Below are positions 1 to 11,300 of a stretch of DNA of 64,000 nucleotides, one piece after another; positions within the stretch are counted from its first letter, which is position 1; each line of letters starts with the position of its first letter. A model generated the notes under the pieces. It was not told the DNA's origin, did not search any database, and saw only the letters and a program-made list of their open reading frames with translations. The position numbers and the translations under genes are program-made. The DNA comes from Colocasia esculenta (taxonomy: Eukaryota; Streptophyta; Magnoliopsida; Alismatales; Araceae), in the NCBI GenBank assembly GCA_014218235.1, contig CM024755.1:37840713-37904712 (forward strand), in the 5' to 3' direction.

Positions 1-390
1 AACTTCGTCATATACGAAGCTAGACTTCGGATATGATGAAGTGGAACTTCGTCATATACGAAGCTAAGCTTCAAATTTGACAAAGTCACTTCTACTGATC
101 ATGACTATTTTATCACTGTGCCTTCGGATGTTCGAATTTGTTCTTTGTTAGTTGAAGTGGAACTTCGTCATATACGAAGCTGGACTTCGAATATGACGAA
201 GTGTATGAAGTTAAGCTTCAGATATGACGAAGTCACTTCGACTGATTAAGACTAAATTCAACACTGATTTCAAATGTTCTTAATTGTTTTTTGTCATACG
301 AAGTGGAACTTTGTCATATACGAAGCTGGACTTTGGATATAACGAAGTGAAACTTCGTCATATACGAAGCTATGCTTCGAATATGATGAA
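1..390 (+). repeat. Inverted-repeat array in U3 of LTR F
   Basis: Repeated copies of ACTTCGTCATATACGAAG (perfect arms CTTCGT/ACGAAG around CATAT) alternate with the variant ACTTCGAATATGACGAAG. At least four full pairs are visible. The array lies upstream of the TATA box at 641, where U3 enhancers are expected. Confidence 0.85.
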
Positions 391-640
391 GTCACTTCGA
401 CTGATGAAGACCATCAATCATTGATTGCTTCCTGTTTAAACATCGATTGTCATACCATGGATTGTCAACAACTTAAATATGGATTACCTTATGGTTGAGA
501 TCAATTGTCATAACATCGAATAGTTTTTTCTCTAAACACTTAAACATGCCTTCTGTGCAGGATGTCATGTGATGTGCACGCATCTTACTTAGGGTACTGG
601 GTGCTCACGCATTCCCAAGTATGAGGTCACATGATTAGGG

Positions 641-650
641 CTATAAATAG
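641..650 (+). promoter_or_regulatory. TATA box of LTR F
   Basis: CTATAAATAG is a strong plant TATA match. It lies downstream of the U3 repeat array and about 860 bases before the LTR end, so the R/U5 leader is long. Transcription is expected to start about 30 bases downstream. Confidence 0.75.
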
Positions 651-762
651 GCCCTTGTCCTTTGTGAAAGGCGTGCGGCTAAAAAAGGAGAAGTGTCCAG
701 AAGCGGTGGAAAGGAGCGGGAAAACATAGAGCCCAGAAAGAGGAGCATAGCACCGTCGCCAA

Positions 763-877
763 GAAGAAGGAGAAGAAGAGAAGAAGAAGAAGAAAAAAAA
801 AAAAGAAGAAGAAGAAGAGAAGAAGAAGAAGAAGGCGGAGGAGGAGGAGGAGGAGGAGGAGAAGAAGAAGAGAAGAA
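763..877 (+). repeat. GAA/GGA-rich low-complexity tract
   Basis: An almost pure purine run of GAA, AAG and GGA triplets just downstream of the TATA box of LTR F. It opens reading frames on both strands (poly-Arg/Glu or poly-Leu/Ser) that are compositional artefacts, not genes. Confidence 0.9.
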
Positions 878-1197
878 GCTCGTGAATTCTTGTTCTTCTT
901 TCTGATCTGGAGATCCAATTTTAGAGGAGAAGTGTCCAGATCTTTGAATTTCATTGAAGTTCAGTTGTTCTCTAACAGAGGAAAGAACATGCAAAGGTTC
1001 TTCATATGTGTGTATGTTTCTGAGAGTTGATTGATTTGCACAAGCGTTCTGTGCAGATTAATCTCTATCAGAGAGTGTGTTTGATCATGTGTGTGTGTGC
1101 CTTTAGTGGTTTGCTCATGTGTGTGGACTGAGCCGTCGTGCTCTTAAGTGTGTGTGTGTGTGTTGTATCTCTTTTACGAGATAGTGTGTGGTTTAAT

Positions 1198-1487
1198 CCT
1201 CACAGTGGTGAAGGGTGGATGTAGGAATCACTTATTGTGATCTCCGAACCACCTTAAAAATCTATGCGCATTGTGGTTTGTTTAATTGTCTCTTCGATAG
1301 ATGTATGCATAGGGATCGCTCACACATTGTTTATCTAATTGTCTCACACATCAACTGCACACACTCACATCATGTAAGTATGAGTTTTCACTTAATTGTG
1401 TTACAATCTGAAGTGATTTTTAAATTACTCAAGCTTCCACTGTGATTGGTGTTAGATCTATTCAACCCCCCCGCCCTTCTAGATCTA
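1198..1487 (+). other. Leader RNA hairpins of LTR F
   Basis: Stem A CCTCAC/GTGAAGG (1198-1214) and stem B GGAATCAC/GTGATCTCC (1224-1245) flank the linker GTGGATGTA and are followed by GAACCACC. Near the LTR end, TAGATCT/AGATCTA (1453-1487) encloses a C-rich loop. The same arrangement recurs in all Sirevirus-like LTRs here with different stem sequences. Confidence 0.7.
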
Positions 1488-1512
1488 TTCACTCTGCTCA
1501 TTCGATCCTACA

Positions 1513-1660
1513 AATACGATAGTAGACCCCGTCCCGTTTCTTTTGTCTGAGGTGTATTGTAAGGCTTTAGGCAATGAGGGTCCTGTGTGGACCAAGCCCT
1601 AGTTACTTAATGTTGACTTAAAATGTTTAAGTGTGTTTAATGTTAGTAAAGCATGACTTG
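1513..1660. other. Unassigned DNA between LTR F and LTR fragment H
   Basis: 148 bases with no coding potential and no recognised repeat. It has a short hairpin GGTCC-TGTGT-GGACC and is AT-rich to the right. It is either older host DNA or an unrecognised piece of another element. Confidence 0.4.
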
Positions 1661-2191
1661 TGTTAGTTATGGAATGTATATCTAGAGGGGGTGAATAGAT
1701 ATAGACCTTATTAAAATTTTGAAGTAATGAAGTCGAATAGAAAGCAAATGCAAGCAAGATTTTTAAGGTGGTTCAGCTCCGGTGTGGAGACCTACATTCA
1801 CCACTCACTAAACATAGTGAGGCTTCAAACACCAAACTAAAATGTGTGAGACTCTCACACAGCCGTTGATTCACAGCTTCATACAATCTGTTGATACACA
1901 GCTTAACCATTGATTCACAGCTTCAAGATCTAAGCAATCTCACATTCCTAACACTCAGAAGTGTAGGATCTATTCTCCTACTCCACTCAAAGTAGACAAC
2001 CAAGCAATGTATGGGTCAAAAGAAATAGAAAAAGTTGCACAAAAGAAACCACTAAAGGTGAGAGAGATTTTTTTCAAACACTCTAGCTGTAGATTGGAAT
2101 TGTGTCGAGATATGATCAATTCTTCTCTTGCATTCCAAGTTGTTTGTACTTCAGACTTGAATTCATCGAGCTCTTCTTCTGGTAGTATCTT
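1661..2191 (-). mobile_element. Element H: start-truncated copia LTR fragment
   Basis: Read on the minus strand this is the 3' end of a Sirevirus-like LTR. It contains the ATATCTA/TAGATAT C-loop hairpin (1678-1702), the linker-hairpin module (1767-1821) and a terminus TAACTAACA at 1661. The rest is cut off at 2191 where gypsy element G begins, so G inserted into it. The presumed flanking duplication is ACTTG (1656-1660), but the partner copy is not in the window. Confidence 0.6.
1678..1821 (-). other. Leader RNA hairpins of LTR H
   Basis: Stem A is CTCACTA/TAGTGAG (perfect 7 bp, 1804-1821), stem B has CTCC/GGAG arms (1777-1790), and GGTGGTTC lies at 1767-1774. The C-loop hairpin has perfect arms ATATCTA/TAGATAT (1678-1702), different from the AGATCT arms of F, B and C but fully paired. 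Confidence 0.65.
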
Positions 2192-4290
2192 TGTGACGGT
2201 CCTCGTCATTCAGACCCGTTAAGCTAATAACAAGCCTGATCTGACTCTGTCTCATATGAACCGGCCGAAGCCTCGCAAGGGATATCAACACACATGTCCG
2301 TAAAAATATAAAAGAACGCACTAAACATACATGAGATTCTATATCTTACACATATTCACATGAAATGTATGTATCCAGTTATGAACTAAAGTCAAAGTAC
2401 GGAGTACAACGGCCTGTGATAGACCCCAAGGCACAAACAAAAGGAAATTACTCTACTGGTGGTGCAGGCCGGACTCCATTATGGTGTTGTCCCGAACTAG
2501 AAGAGGGACAAGAAACCTCCTGCTCTCCTTCACATGGAAGAAGAAGGAGTGAGCCTCACAAGTCATTGGCTCAGTAGAGAAACTCCCTCAAAGTCAGTAT
2601 AACACCAAACATATATAAGCAATAGTAAAGCATGTATTCAAATAACAAGTAGAGCTTCCTAGACATGGTACTATAGTTGTAAATAAATAAACCATTTTCG
2701 GATATGAACATGATACAACCTTTAATAAATAAACAGCAACTTACGTACAAGTGTGCAAGTGAAAGAAGGGAACGCCATACACGAGTCACGAAAATTGGTT
2801 CGCGACACCAGCCACTGACTTGGACAAATAACACAAGACTACCTCTCAGTCTCGCAGGCACAGACGAAAGGTCCAGCTACCACTCCACCTCAACAAGGTA
2901 AGAACTGTGGAGACCAACCAACACCACTCCTGTAGGCCACACGGCTGCAGGCCCATGCCTGGCACCTTTAGGGACTCTGGCCCGAGCTCCCTAAAGTGAG
3001 ACACTGGAAAATCAGACTAGCTGGGGACCAGTACATCTACTGGTGTCCGTCCCCCAACCACGAGTGTTCTACAAGCGACCGCGCACCCACAAACACGAGT
3101 CGCTGCCCATTGCCATCTTTCCCTTTGCCGGACGTACAACTCAAACTCAGGAGTGAGGGTGTCCAAGAAGATGACACAAACCCTGACGGTACACACTGTA
3201 CTGGGACAAACCCCGAGCACCACGTGCTTGGCTCACAATGAACCTGGGGTATCCGACTCGAGAGGTAACCACGGAAGGCGTTAAACAACCCAACTTGCTA
3301 TGCAAACATATCCATGCAAACTCGACATTTCCATTCATGATATGCACCGATACATCATTTACAAGCTTCAGATAACTTAAACAACATTGCACAAGCAATG
3401 TGCAATTGATAAAGGACAAACTGGCCACAGAACCCAAAGGCTCGGGTGGCCACATCTGAAAATGCGACCAACATAGTGGCCACAATTAAGACTTTTAATC
3501 GCAGTCGGATGAGTCGTCGCATTTAAAATGCGACATCTGGGTCCGTCGCCTTTCAAACTGAAGAATCACACCATGTTCTTTCTCTCCGGATATCACACTA
3601 AACACCCATTCATGTTGTGAAAGCTATAAATAACCATCCATACAATAACCTAAGCATGCTTACTACTGAACATAAGTAATTCTATATTCCAAATAGTTCA
3701 AACCAAATCCATACAATCAAAACAAGGAGAAAGTCCCCCTACCAACAAGAAGAACACGAAAACGATGTCGCCTTGATGTTTCCCGCGCTCCGAAACACCT
3801 CCTCACACTGGAAACACGCCGAAAACACCCCACGAACTCTGAATCGCCGGCCAATTCCCCCACAGAGCACCACTTCAGCTAAGTAGTGCAACTTGCACTG
3901 TTTGGCCAAGGCTCGGAGCCAAAACACAGCACAGCCTAAATTGCGATGTATGGGGCCGTCGCGTTTAAAACACGAGGTACCCCATCGTCGCAATTAAGCC
4001 ACAATGCCCCTGCATGCGCCACGCGGCGCGCATGCAGCCGGGCCCATGGAAAGTGGCGATTGAATCGCGACATAGCAGGTGGTCGTGTTCATGAAGAATC
4101 GCAATGCCTGTATTGGTCGCATTCCTAACAGACGCGCCAGAGGTCAGTTGGGTTGAGGTTTTCCAACCCCTAGCCTCACACCCTTCTACACACCAACCAA
4201 ACTCATCCATACTTGACCAAACACAACCAATGGGCCACACATTGGCCCCCAAACCCGGTAAACTATAATCCGGAAGGTTAGGTTATTACA
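2192..4290 (-). repeat. Element G: 3' LTR of a gypsy element
   Basis: Plus-strand ends TGTGACGGTC...GTTATTACA give TG...CA termini, similar in style to the E LTR (TGCGACGACC...CTTACA). It is followed at 4389-4652 by the minus-strand end of a gypsy pol, which places this LTR at the 3' side of the element. About 2.1 kb long. The open frames inside it (for example near 3000-3480 and 3740-4250) have no recognisable domain and are treated as chance. Confidence 0.7.
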
Positions 4291-4388
4291 TTACTATCAC
4301 CTAAAAGAAATTTCGTTCTCAAAATTCAGGAAGAAACCTCAACAACAATTCATCACATATAAGACTATCACTAAAAAGAATGAAAAGC

Positions 4389-4652
4389 CTACTCAAACAA
4401 GTATCGATACGTTCTGTACATCTCATCTGCCAATTCCCAGGTGTCTTCACCACCCTGTCTATTCTCCCATCTGAATTTTACCAGCTCAATATCTTTATTT
4501 CTCAGTCTTTGTGTTCTTCGTCCTGTAATCAACACTGGATATTTTGGCATGGACATGTTCGGTTTCAAATCATCCCGAGTATAACTGACAATCTGTGAAG
4601 GGTCTCAGATGTATTTTCTCAGCATAGAAACATGAAACACATCATGAGTGAT
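4389..4652 (-). pseudogene. Element G: C-terminal end of gypsy pol
   Basis: The minus-strand translation gives DVFHVSMLRKY followed by a stop, then DPSQIVSYTRDDLKPN and a chromodomain-like tail with LRNKDIELVKFRW and WELADEMYRTYRYLFE before the terminal stop at 4389-4391. This matches the end of integrase in chromovirus/Tekay-like gypsy elements and of element E here. The frame is cut at 4652 by element B, whose LTR starts at 4653. The rest of G pol should lie beyond the far end of B, outside the window. Confidence 0.75.
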
Positions 4653-4867
4653 GTGTTGAGTGTGTATTTGAATTTTTTTAATGACGATTTTTAATGATGA
4701 CCAATAGACATCACTCATACTTTGATTTTGATGATGACATATTGTAAATATTACAATAATGACTAAAACACATGTTTTTGATACTTAATATTTCATATTT
4801 TACTGATAATGACAAGTTTTGATAGTCCACTCTTCATATATACAGGTTTACAAAAGTTTTGTCAAAG

Positions 4868-5235
4868 TAGTGTCGACTCTAGTTGACAATCAGGTCGACT
4901 CACAAAGTCTGCCCAGCAAGCTCTTGAAGAACAAGTTACAGTAGTGTCAACTCTAGCTGACAATTAGGTCTACCCAGCAAGCTCCTGAAGAACAAGTTAT
5001 AGTAGTGTCGACTCTAGTTGACAATTAGATCGAAACTAGCTGCCAATTAGATCGACTCTAGTTGAAAATCAGGTCGACACTAGTATCCTTCCAGTGAACC
5101 TTATTTGATGAAATACATAGGAGGTCGACACTAGTAGTCTGTCAGGTCGACACTAGTGTTCTGCCAGTAAGATGGAACTGATATTTGATCAGTAGTGTCG
5201 ACTCACATGGAAACTTGAGTCGACTCACATTGCGT
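4868..5235 (+). repeat. GTCGAC palindrome array in U3 of LTR B
   Basis: Eight GTCGAC palindromes plus several one-base variants, in contexts such as AGTGTCGACTCTAG and AGGTCGACACTAG, with spacing of roughly 20-60 bases. The same palindrome is arrayed in element C's LTRs. Confidence 0.9.
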
Positions 5236-5433
5236 GAAAACTCAGAAATGCAAAGGGTATGATATCCAATGGCTGTGATTTATCTTTGGAGACTTTTTGG
5301 GAGATTCTATTATTACCAAAATGCCCTTCCATCCAAGTGGCAATGAGAAAAGGAACTTTTGGACACGTGGCAGTCTTGGGTGCATTCTAGGTTTCTGTGC
5401 ACATCTCTTCCATGTAAAATGGACTACACAGAG

Positions 5434-5442
5434 GCTATAAAA
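5434..5442 (+). promoter_or_regulatory. TATA box of LTR B
   Basis: CTATAAAAG lies about 200 bases downstream of the GTCGAC array, matching the array-then-TATA order of the other LTRs. Confidence 0.7.
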
Positions 5443-5903
5443 GGTCCTATCTCATCTGAAGGAGCCATTCCTCTAGCCATCCATCGATTTCATCCAAAAG
5501 GACGTGGGGATCAAGGCCAAGTAGTGGAGAAAGCATTGGAGTGCTGAAAGAGGAGCAAATCAAGTAGAAAAGCAGCAGAGAAAGGAGGAATCGTGCAAGC
5601 AGCAGATCTAAAAATAGAGCATCGTGGATTGAAGGAGTACTTCATCTGATCTTCTCAAAAACCTTCAATTCAAGCTTCTGCAGATCATCTTCAACAAGGG
5701 ACATCTAATTCACCTCTCGTTTATCCATTTCTATTGGAGTGTTCTTCTCAGTTTGTTTTTGATTGCTAGTGAGATCTGTACATGCATTCTGTGCAGATTT
5801 ATGTGTGCATGTAAGGGTGTGAATCAGATCAGTGTTAGAGGATTTGATTTCTTATGAATTTGATCTAGCTAGTGTGGTTTGAGCCGTCGTGCTCATGTAT
5901 GTA

Positions 5904-5908
5904 GTCTG
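5904..5908. repeat. Target-site duplication of element A (left copy)
   Basis: GTCTG directly abuts the TG of the A LTR; the matching copy is at 19323-19327. Confidence 0.9.
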
Positions 5909-5926
5909 TGTTGCCCAGCAAGCTAG

Positions 5927-6146
5927 CCCAGAGGGGGGGGGGGGTGAATGGGATACTTAAAAATTATTAAGTACTTGAAAACCTGATTACAAAAATAGTC
6001 ACACAAACACACTTTGATGGTCGTTAGAGTTAGTGAGGATAAAACAACAAACACACAATAGGCAATTACACAACACAAGAAATTATCCTGGTTCGGACCT
6101 CCTTTCCTTAGGAGTCCTACGTCCAGTCCCTGAGCAATTTCTCAGG
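5927..6146 (-). other. Leader RNA hairpins of LTR A (left)
   Basis: CCTGGTTC (6087-6094), stem B GGACCTCC/AGGAGTCC (6095-6117), linker TACGTCCAGT, and stem A CCTGAG/CTCAGG (6129-6146). The G-rich run at 5930-5944 (C-rich in the sense RNA) is closed by CCCA/TGGG (5927-5952). The stems differ from those of B and C but keep pairing. Confidence 0.65.
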
Positions 6147-6630
6147 ATTTCACTACCAAGGGTACTATCCCCCTTATGGACCCTTACACCCAGCCGCAGC
6201 TGGTCTTCCTTCAACCTGAAGGGAATTACAACCCCCTGGATACCACACCAGGTCCTCCTTCAACACGAAGGGAAACACGCCCTGGATCCCACCAGGTCTT
6301 CCTTCTTACAGAAGGGAACAACACACCCTGGATCCCACCAGGTCTTCCTTCTTACAGAAGGGAACAACCATAAGAAATGTGATGAAGAAGATGATGCCCC
6401 TAGATCAAGCTAATACAATGCAAGATCTGAAGCAAGGGACTGATAGAAGATGATCTACAATCAAGGCTCACTCTCAAAACCAAAACAGCTCTCTCTTAGG
6501 ATGCACAGGCAATGCAGAGAGCATAAAGAGCTAATCTAAAGGAATGAAGCTTGGCTCAGTTCACAACTTGCAGAAGACTAGAGAAACATCATTGTCTTTC
6601 TTGTTATTCTTCTTCTAGAGCTTCTATCTT

Positions 6631-6640
6631 CTATATATAC
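6631..6640 (-). promoter_or_regulatory. TATA box of LTR A (left)
   Basis: GTATATATAG on the minus strand, downstream (in element sense) of the ATCGTT/ATCGAT repeat array. Confidence 0.65.
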
Positions 6641-7079
6641 GCTTATTTCAAATTCGAACGTTGAGAAGTCCGTTGTCTCTAAGCATTTGTTTACGTTAGA
6701 CTGCTTGACACTTGGAAGCTTCCAGTCAACAGTACGTTATCCATTTGTGCACGCAAAGAGATAGGTTCTCCTTAGATGTCCTTTGGCTTCAACATGGTCC
6801 AACATTGTACGATGATATGTTATCAGTGTCCTACACACATTTATGAGCTTAAACAGTAGACAGCTAAGCTGTCTCTGGTTGTCAGTCAGTGTTAGAGCAA
6901 GCATTCATCAAAATAGTAAAGCCATTTTACAGTTACAAAAGATATTACCAGAGTAATACGAAAGTGGAAAATATTGTCTGCATGCATGTAGATACGTTCA
7001 GTCTTCATAAATGCACAGCAGTCAGAAAGATATTCGGGAAGATATTTGACTTTTCAACGTAATTGGAAAACAAATCGTT

Positions 7080-7870
7080 GTTTTCTGTGAAATCGTTATT
7101 TGCATGACTTATGAAATCGTTGTACAAGACTTTGTGAAGTTATGAAGAAATCGATGCACAAACCGTTGTTTCTATGAAGGAAACGATGTATAAATCGTTA
7201 TGATTCTGTAAACAAATCGATATGCAAATAGTTATGATTCTGTAAAGAAATCGATGTGAAAATCGTTATGATTCTTTAAAGGAAACGATGTACAAATCGT
7301 TATGATTATGTAAAGAAATCGATGTGAAAATTGTTATGATTCTTTAAAGGAAACGATGTACAAATCGTTATGATTCTGTAAAGAAATCGATGTGAAAATC
7401 GTTATGATTCTTTAAAGGAAACGATGTACAAATCATTATGATTCTGTAAAGAAATCGATGTGAAAATCGTTATGATTCTTTAAAGGAAACGATGTACAAA
7501 TCGTTATGATTCTATAAAGAAATCAATGTGAAAATCGTTATGATTCTTTAAAGAAATCGATGTAAAATCAAATCGTTATGAAGACTTAAAGAAATCGTTA
7601 CGAAGACAAATCGTTCTGATCTCCAAAGAAAATCGTTATGCGATCACTTATCAAATCGTTATGGTATCGATTTCTTTGCATTCATAGACACTTAGCGAAT
7701 CTTTATGGATGTAAGGAAATCGTTATAGTTACACAGAAATCGTTATGCGATCACTTATCAAATCGTTATGGTATCGATTTCTTTGCATTCATAGACACTT
7801 AGCGAATCTTTATGAATGTAAGGAAATCGTTATAGTTACACAGAAATCGTTATGCGATCACTATCAAATC
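7080..7870 (-). repeat. 68-bp tandem array and 110-bp duplication in U3 of LTR A (left)
   Basis: Units of 68 bp (starts at 7281, 7349, 7417 and 7485, each exactly 68 apart) consist of two half-units. One half-unit has AACGAT/ATCGTT arms, the other ATCGAT and ATCGTT. To the right, a segment of about 110 bp from 7625 containing TTATGCGATCACTTATCAAA is tandemly duplicated. Confidence 0.9.
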
Positions 7871-8070
7871 GTTATGTATTTAGACAAAAATAATGCTCTG
7901 AACTTACTTTGCGGTGGTGTAAGAAATACTTACCCGTTTGTCTTGTTTTTCTTTGTTCTTGTTCCTGTGCTTAATTCTCATGAAAAATATGTTAGTAGCC
8001 TTTGTAATTGTTTTGTTAATCACCAAAATAAATTTGTAATTAATTTACATGGGAGCAGACTGATCATCAA

Positions 8071-8083
8071 TCTCCCCCTTTTT
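8071..8083 (-). other. Polypurine tract of element A
   Basis: Minus-strand AAAAAGGGGGAGA sits one base outside the 3' LTR. It is the expected primer for plus-strand DNA synthesis and fixes the LTR edge at 8069. Confidence 0.9.
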
Positions 8084-8399
8084 GGTGATGACAAAACTTA
8101 ACAAGAAGCATGATGATCTGAAATTATTCTAAGCATATTTTCAGAAATAAAGCTTGAATGTAATTAACCTTTGAATGTATTTCAGAAATGCTAAAATAAT
8201 TCTCCCCCTTTTTGTCATTAAGCGAAAAGATACACTGAGACAAAGAAGAAAGAGATACACATTCAAGGATATTGTATTAAGGTTAAGAAGGTATAGGGAG
8301 ATAGAAGAGAGGAGAAAGAAGAGAGGCATGGTGAGAAATAATTTCCCATGCCTTAATCTCTTGGTCTTCAAAAAGTTGAGTGAAGACACCAGGTGCTAT
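8084..8399 (-). other. 3' untranslated region of element A
   Basis: Between the extra ORF and the 3' LTR. It has a second polypurine-like run, minus-strand AAAAAGGGGGAGA at 8201-8213, 130 bases upstream of the functional one and next to a TGACAAA/TGTCATT sequence. Duplicate polypurine tracts also occur in C and D. No gene seen. Confidence 0.65.
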
Positions 8400-11300
8400 A
8401 GAGAAAGAATGACCCATGGAGGGGAGCAAGCGCTGAATGTACAGCTACCGCTGGTCCTCCAAGAATAGAGCATACTGATCCTTATCCATATAGAATCTGA
8501 AAAAAGTACTTTGTCCAAAACTAGCACGCTGAAGGAATCTATCAAGAGTAATGGGATAGAAAAGCTAACGATCAAGTAGGGCCTTCTTCAAAGAAAAGTA
8601 AGCTGAGTATCTTGAAGCCCACTGAACATACAGTTCCTAAACTGGATTGATAGAGTTTAGATCCATGAAGGCTTCAGCAGATAAGCTTGGCTTTCCGGCC
8701 TTGAACAAAGAACTATTGACTGATTCCAGCTGGAGAGCAGATTGCCTATAGTGCTTTTCCCAGTCTGTGGGAGAAAGCCTTTCACACTCAGAGATTAAAG
8801 GAGTGAGAACTTCAGAGGAGATATGTCCAAGATGATATTCTCTAAAGATGAATCTCTGAAAAGAAGGGAGCCTACCTTGCTTGGCCTACAGTCTGCCTAA
8901 TATTCTAGCAAACCGCTCAAAAGCATGAGAGCCAGCAGTAGAATCAAATACCAAGGAGTGTAGCTTGGGGAGGAACGCAGTTGTAGACATTTTGAGAGAG
9001 GTGAAATCTACTTGAAAAGAACAATTCACAGGGTGCTTTGTCCGAAGGAGAGCAAGAGCATCATGAAACTGACCAAACTGCACCTCAGGAATCTTATTCA
9101 GATAGCAGTAATCATTGTAGAGCTGAAAGTGCCTTGCGATCCTGATTTCTTTAAGGATGAACTGACCCCAGACAGTTTGATGGTGAGAAACAAACCACTC
9201 AGAGAGAGAGAGTGGGTAATCTCGACTAGAAATGCTGTCATCTCTGGCCTGAAGGTATTTGGTGTAGAGAGTCTTGTGCCCCTTGGCCCACTGGTCTTCA
9301 GACTTGCACTCAGCCAGTTGAAAGATTTTGGATTGATTGGCTTTGGACAAGTGGCAATAGGGAAGAACAATGGTGAGGTGATCAGTGAGGTTCAAAAATG
9401 GAATGCCAAAAATGGTGGAGAGAATGCATTTCTGCAGATATTCTCGATAAATTGGTCTCCTATCAATTTCAGCAGTGAGGGAGAACCAAAGAAGAGGGAA
9501 TTTGGGTGTAGACGGTACAGAGAGAGAGGTGGAGAATTTTCTCTTCTTCTGAGGAGGACTGGAAGAGACAGTCCTGTGGACATGAGTGGCAACTTCCAGA
9601 ATTTTGGTGAGAGTTGATCGTTCAAACTCATCCTCAAGTTGAGTGAGAAACGCGCTGCCAAGCTGTGGATTTTCAGGGATGAAGGTTATGGAAGTAGGTG
9701 GTGTAGAAGGATAAATAAGTGATTTGGAATTGAGAGAGGAAGAAAGTTTTGAAGTAGAATGACTAGATGAAGAGGAGGCTCCAACTGATGAGGAGGCTGG
9801 AAGATTTTCAATAACAGGAGGAAGAGGAATGATTTGGGAAGAAGAGGGAGAGAAGGAAGATTGAGATGGAAATGGTGTTGGCGAGGAAATGGTTCTAGGT
9901 TGTGGTTGTTTGAAGGGTTGAGGAGCTGGTGGAGCAGTTGAAGATGAAGGTGGAGAAAGAGGGGCTGGAGTTAGGATGGGTGAAGGAACAGGGGGCTCAA
10001 GTGCAACATCCGCTTCCACTGCAGGACACTGCTCAAACCTCACTGGCCCAGCTGGCCCAGACCCTTCTTCAGGTGGCCCTGATGGCCCAGACACCTGTTC
10101 TGCTGGCCTTGATGGCCCAGACTCCACAGTTGCTTCTTGTACCACCACTGATGGCCCTGATGGCCCTGCCATTTGCTCAGTAGGCCCTGATGGCCTAGAA
10201 ACTCCTGCTTCACTTCTCTGAGCAGTAGGAGGTGGAGAAAGAGGAGCTTGGGCTCCAACTGCCTTCAAAATCTCAGAAAGCATGGACTTCATGCTTCCCA
10301 TTTCCTTATTGAACCACCTTACTGCATTTTTTACTTGAGACATCTCCTTTGTGGATGAGGTCTGATTAATGGAAATTATGTTGACCTCTGATTGTACTGA
10401 GCTCAGAACCTTAGCTTGATCATCTAACCGTTTAAGCAAGGGCTTCAGGTTCTCCCTTAGCTGCTTCTTCGGTCTTCTACGGGCAATTCTTTTCATCTTT
10501 CACCCTGGCCTTTTAGTGGGCTCACCAGTTTCAACTTTTTCACTGTTTACACCTTCCTGTATGGGGACATCTTTAGAATACTCCCCCTGAGGTACTGCAG
10601 GAGCATCTCCTTGCTCCCCCTGAGTCTGTGCTACCTCAGCTTCCACTGATTGCTCCCCCTGAACAGGAGCATCCTCCAAAACAATTTCTTCAGTGTGGCC
10701 TGATGCCACAGCTTCTGCTTCTGGAATCACATTGACTACTGGATCCCTTGAAGAACTCAGAAGGAATACCAGTACATTCCGGAGAATTGGAGCAACTCGG
10801 GAGGATGGAGCAACTTCCTCAACATTGTGCCCAACTGGCCCAATATTCTCTGGAGGAATGTCCTCTATTCTGCTGGATCCTGCTGCTGCTATTTCCTCGG
10901 ATGGCACTTCTACTGCTGTTGCTGCCGGTGCTTCTGCCTGAACAGATTCTTCTTGTGCCACTGGAACATCCATTGCTGCTGACTCTACTGGCTCTTGTTC
11001 CGCTTCTGCTACTGCTTCCTGGCCTTCTTGGGCTTCGCCAATAATGGCTACACCCTCAACCACTGAGGTCTTTGACCATACTCCATTGACCACGGAGAAA
11101 CCACTTTTTCTCAAATTTCTGGACCAGATTGCTTGGCCCATTTTCTCAGATACATCACCCACTGTACTTATGCCAAAGTGCTTGAAAATCTTGGTCAGAA
11201 GATGAGCATACGGTAGGGATACATTCAATTTACTCTTGGTGTCCCATACCTGAGCACTGGCAAATTTCATCCTTTCAATCATAATCTCTGCTGTGTTGAT

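Larger units (their letters stand above)
1..1512 (+). mobile_element. Element F: 3' part of a copia (Sirevirus-like) LTR
   Basis: The stretch ends in GATCCTACA, the same LTR terminus seen in elements B and C, and has the same internal order: inverted-repeat array, TATA box, purine-rich leader, paired hairpins, then AGATCT-flanked C-rich loop. The LTR start lies left of the window. No TGGTATCAGAGC-type primer site follows position 1512, so this is a 3' LTR or solo LTR, not a 5' LTR. If TSDs exist, the right copy should be AATAC at 1513-1517. Assignment to the Sirevirus-like group is by resemblance to the other LTRs here. Confidence 0.75.
4653..5908 (+). repeat. 5' LTR of element B, first part
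   Basis: Begins TGTTGAGTGTGTATTT, comparable with TGTTGGGTTGAGTGTT at the start of the C LTR. It carries GTCGAC repeats and a TATA box, then stops at the insertion point of element A. The LTR resumes at 19323 with a duplicated GTCTG; joined, it is about 1.6 kb, the size of the C LTRs. Confidence 0.8.
5909..8069 (-). repeat. 3' LTR of element A (2161 bp)
   Basis: Plus-strand ends TGTTGCCCAG...CTGATCATCA. It is nearly the same as 17201-19322, with differences mainly in repeat number and scattered substitutions. The R/U5 part includes a short repeated ACCAGGTCTTCCTTCTTACA-type segment. The 126-codon frame at 6033-6413, also present at 17320-17700, is only LTR sequence read antisense and is not annotated as a gene. 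Confidence 0.92.

Noticed and set aside
1..390. Repeats resembling loxP (ACTTCGT...ACGAAG)
   Set aside because: The arms share ACTTCGT with loxP, but the spacer is 5 bases, the full 13-bp arms are absent, and the unit is one of several LTR-specific arrays.
693..905. Arg/Glu-rich small protein (and Leu/Ser-rich on the other strand)
   Set aside because: Produced by a GAA/GGA microsatellite in the LTR leader.
1767..1774. tRNA T-arm-like GGTGGTTC and GAACCACC
   Set aside because: No acceptor or anticodon stems around them; they belong to the LTR hairpin module. No tRNA or rRNA gene was found in the window.
3017..3485. Possible genes in the G LTR (several overlapping frames of 68-112 codons)
   Set aside because: Overlap on both strands, no domain or conserved motif, and located inside an LTR.
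6033..6413. 126-codon plus-strand frame, repeated at 17320-17700
   Set aside because: It is antisense to element A and present in both LTRs only because the LTR is duplicated; no domain.
9929..10258. Gly-Pro or Leu-rich frames opposite the element A extra ORF
   Set aside because: Shadows of the GPSGP-repeat linker of the minus-strand ORF.
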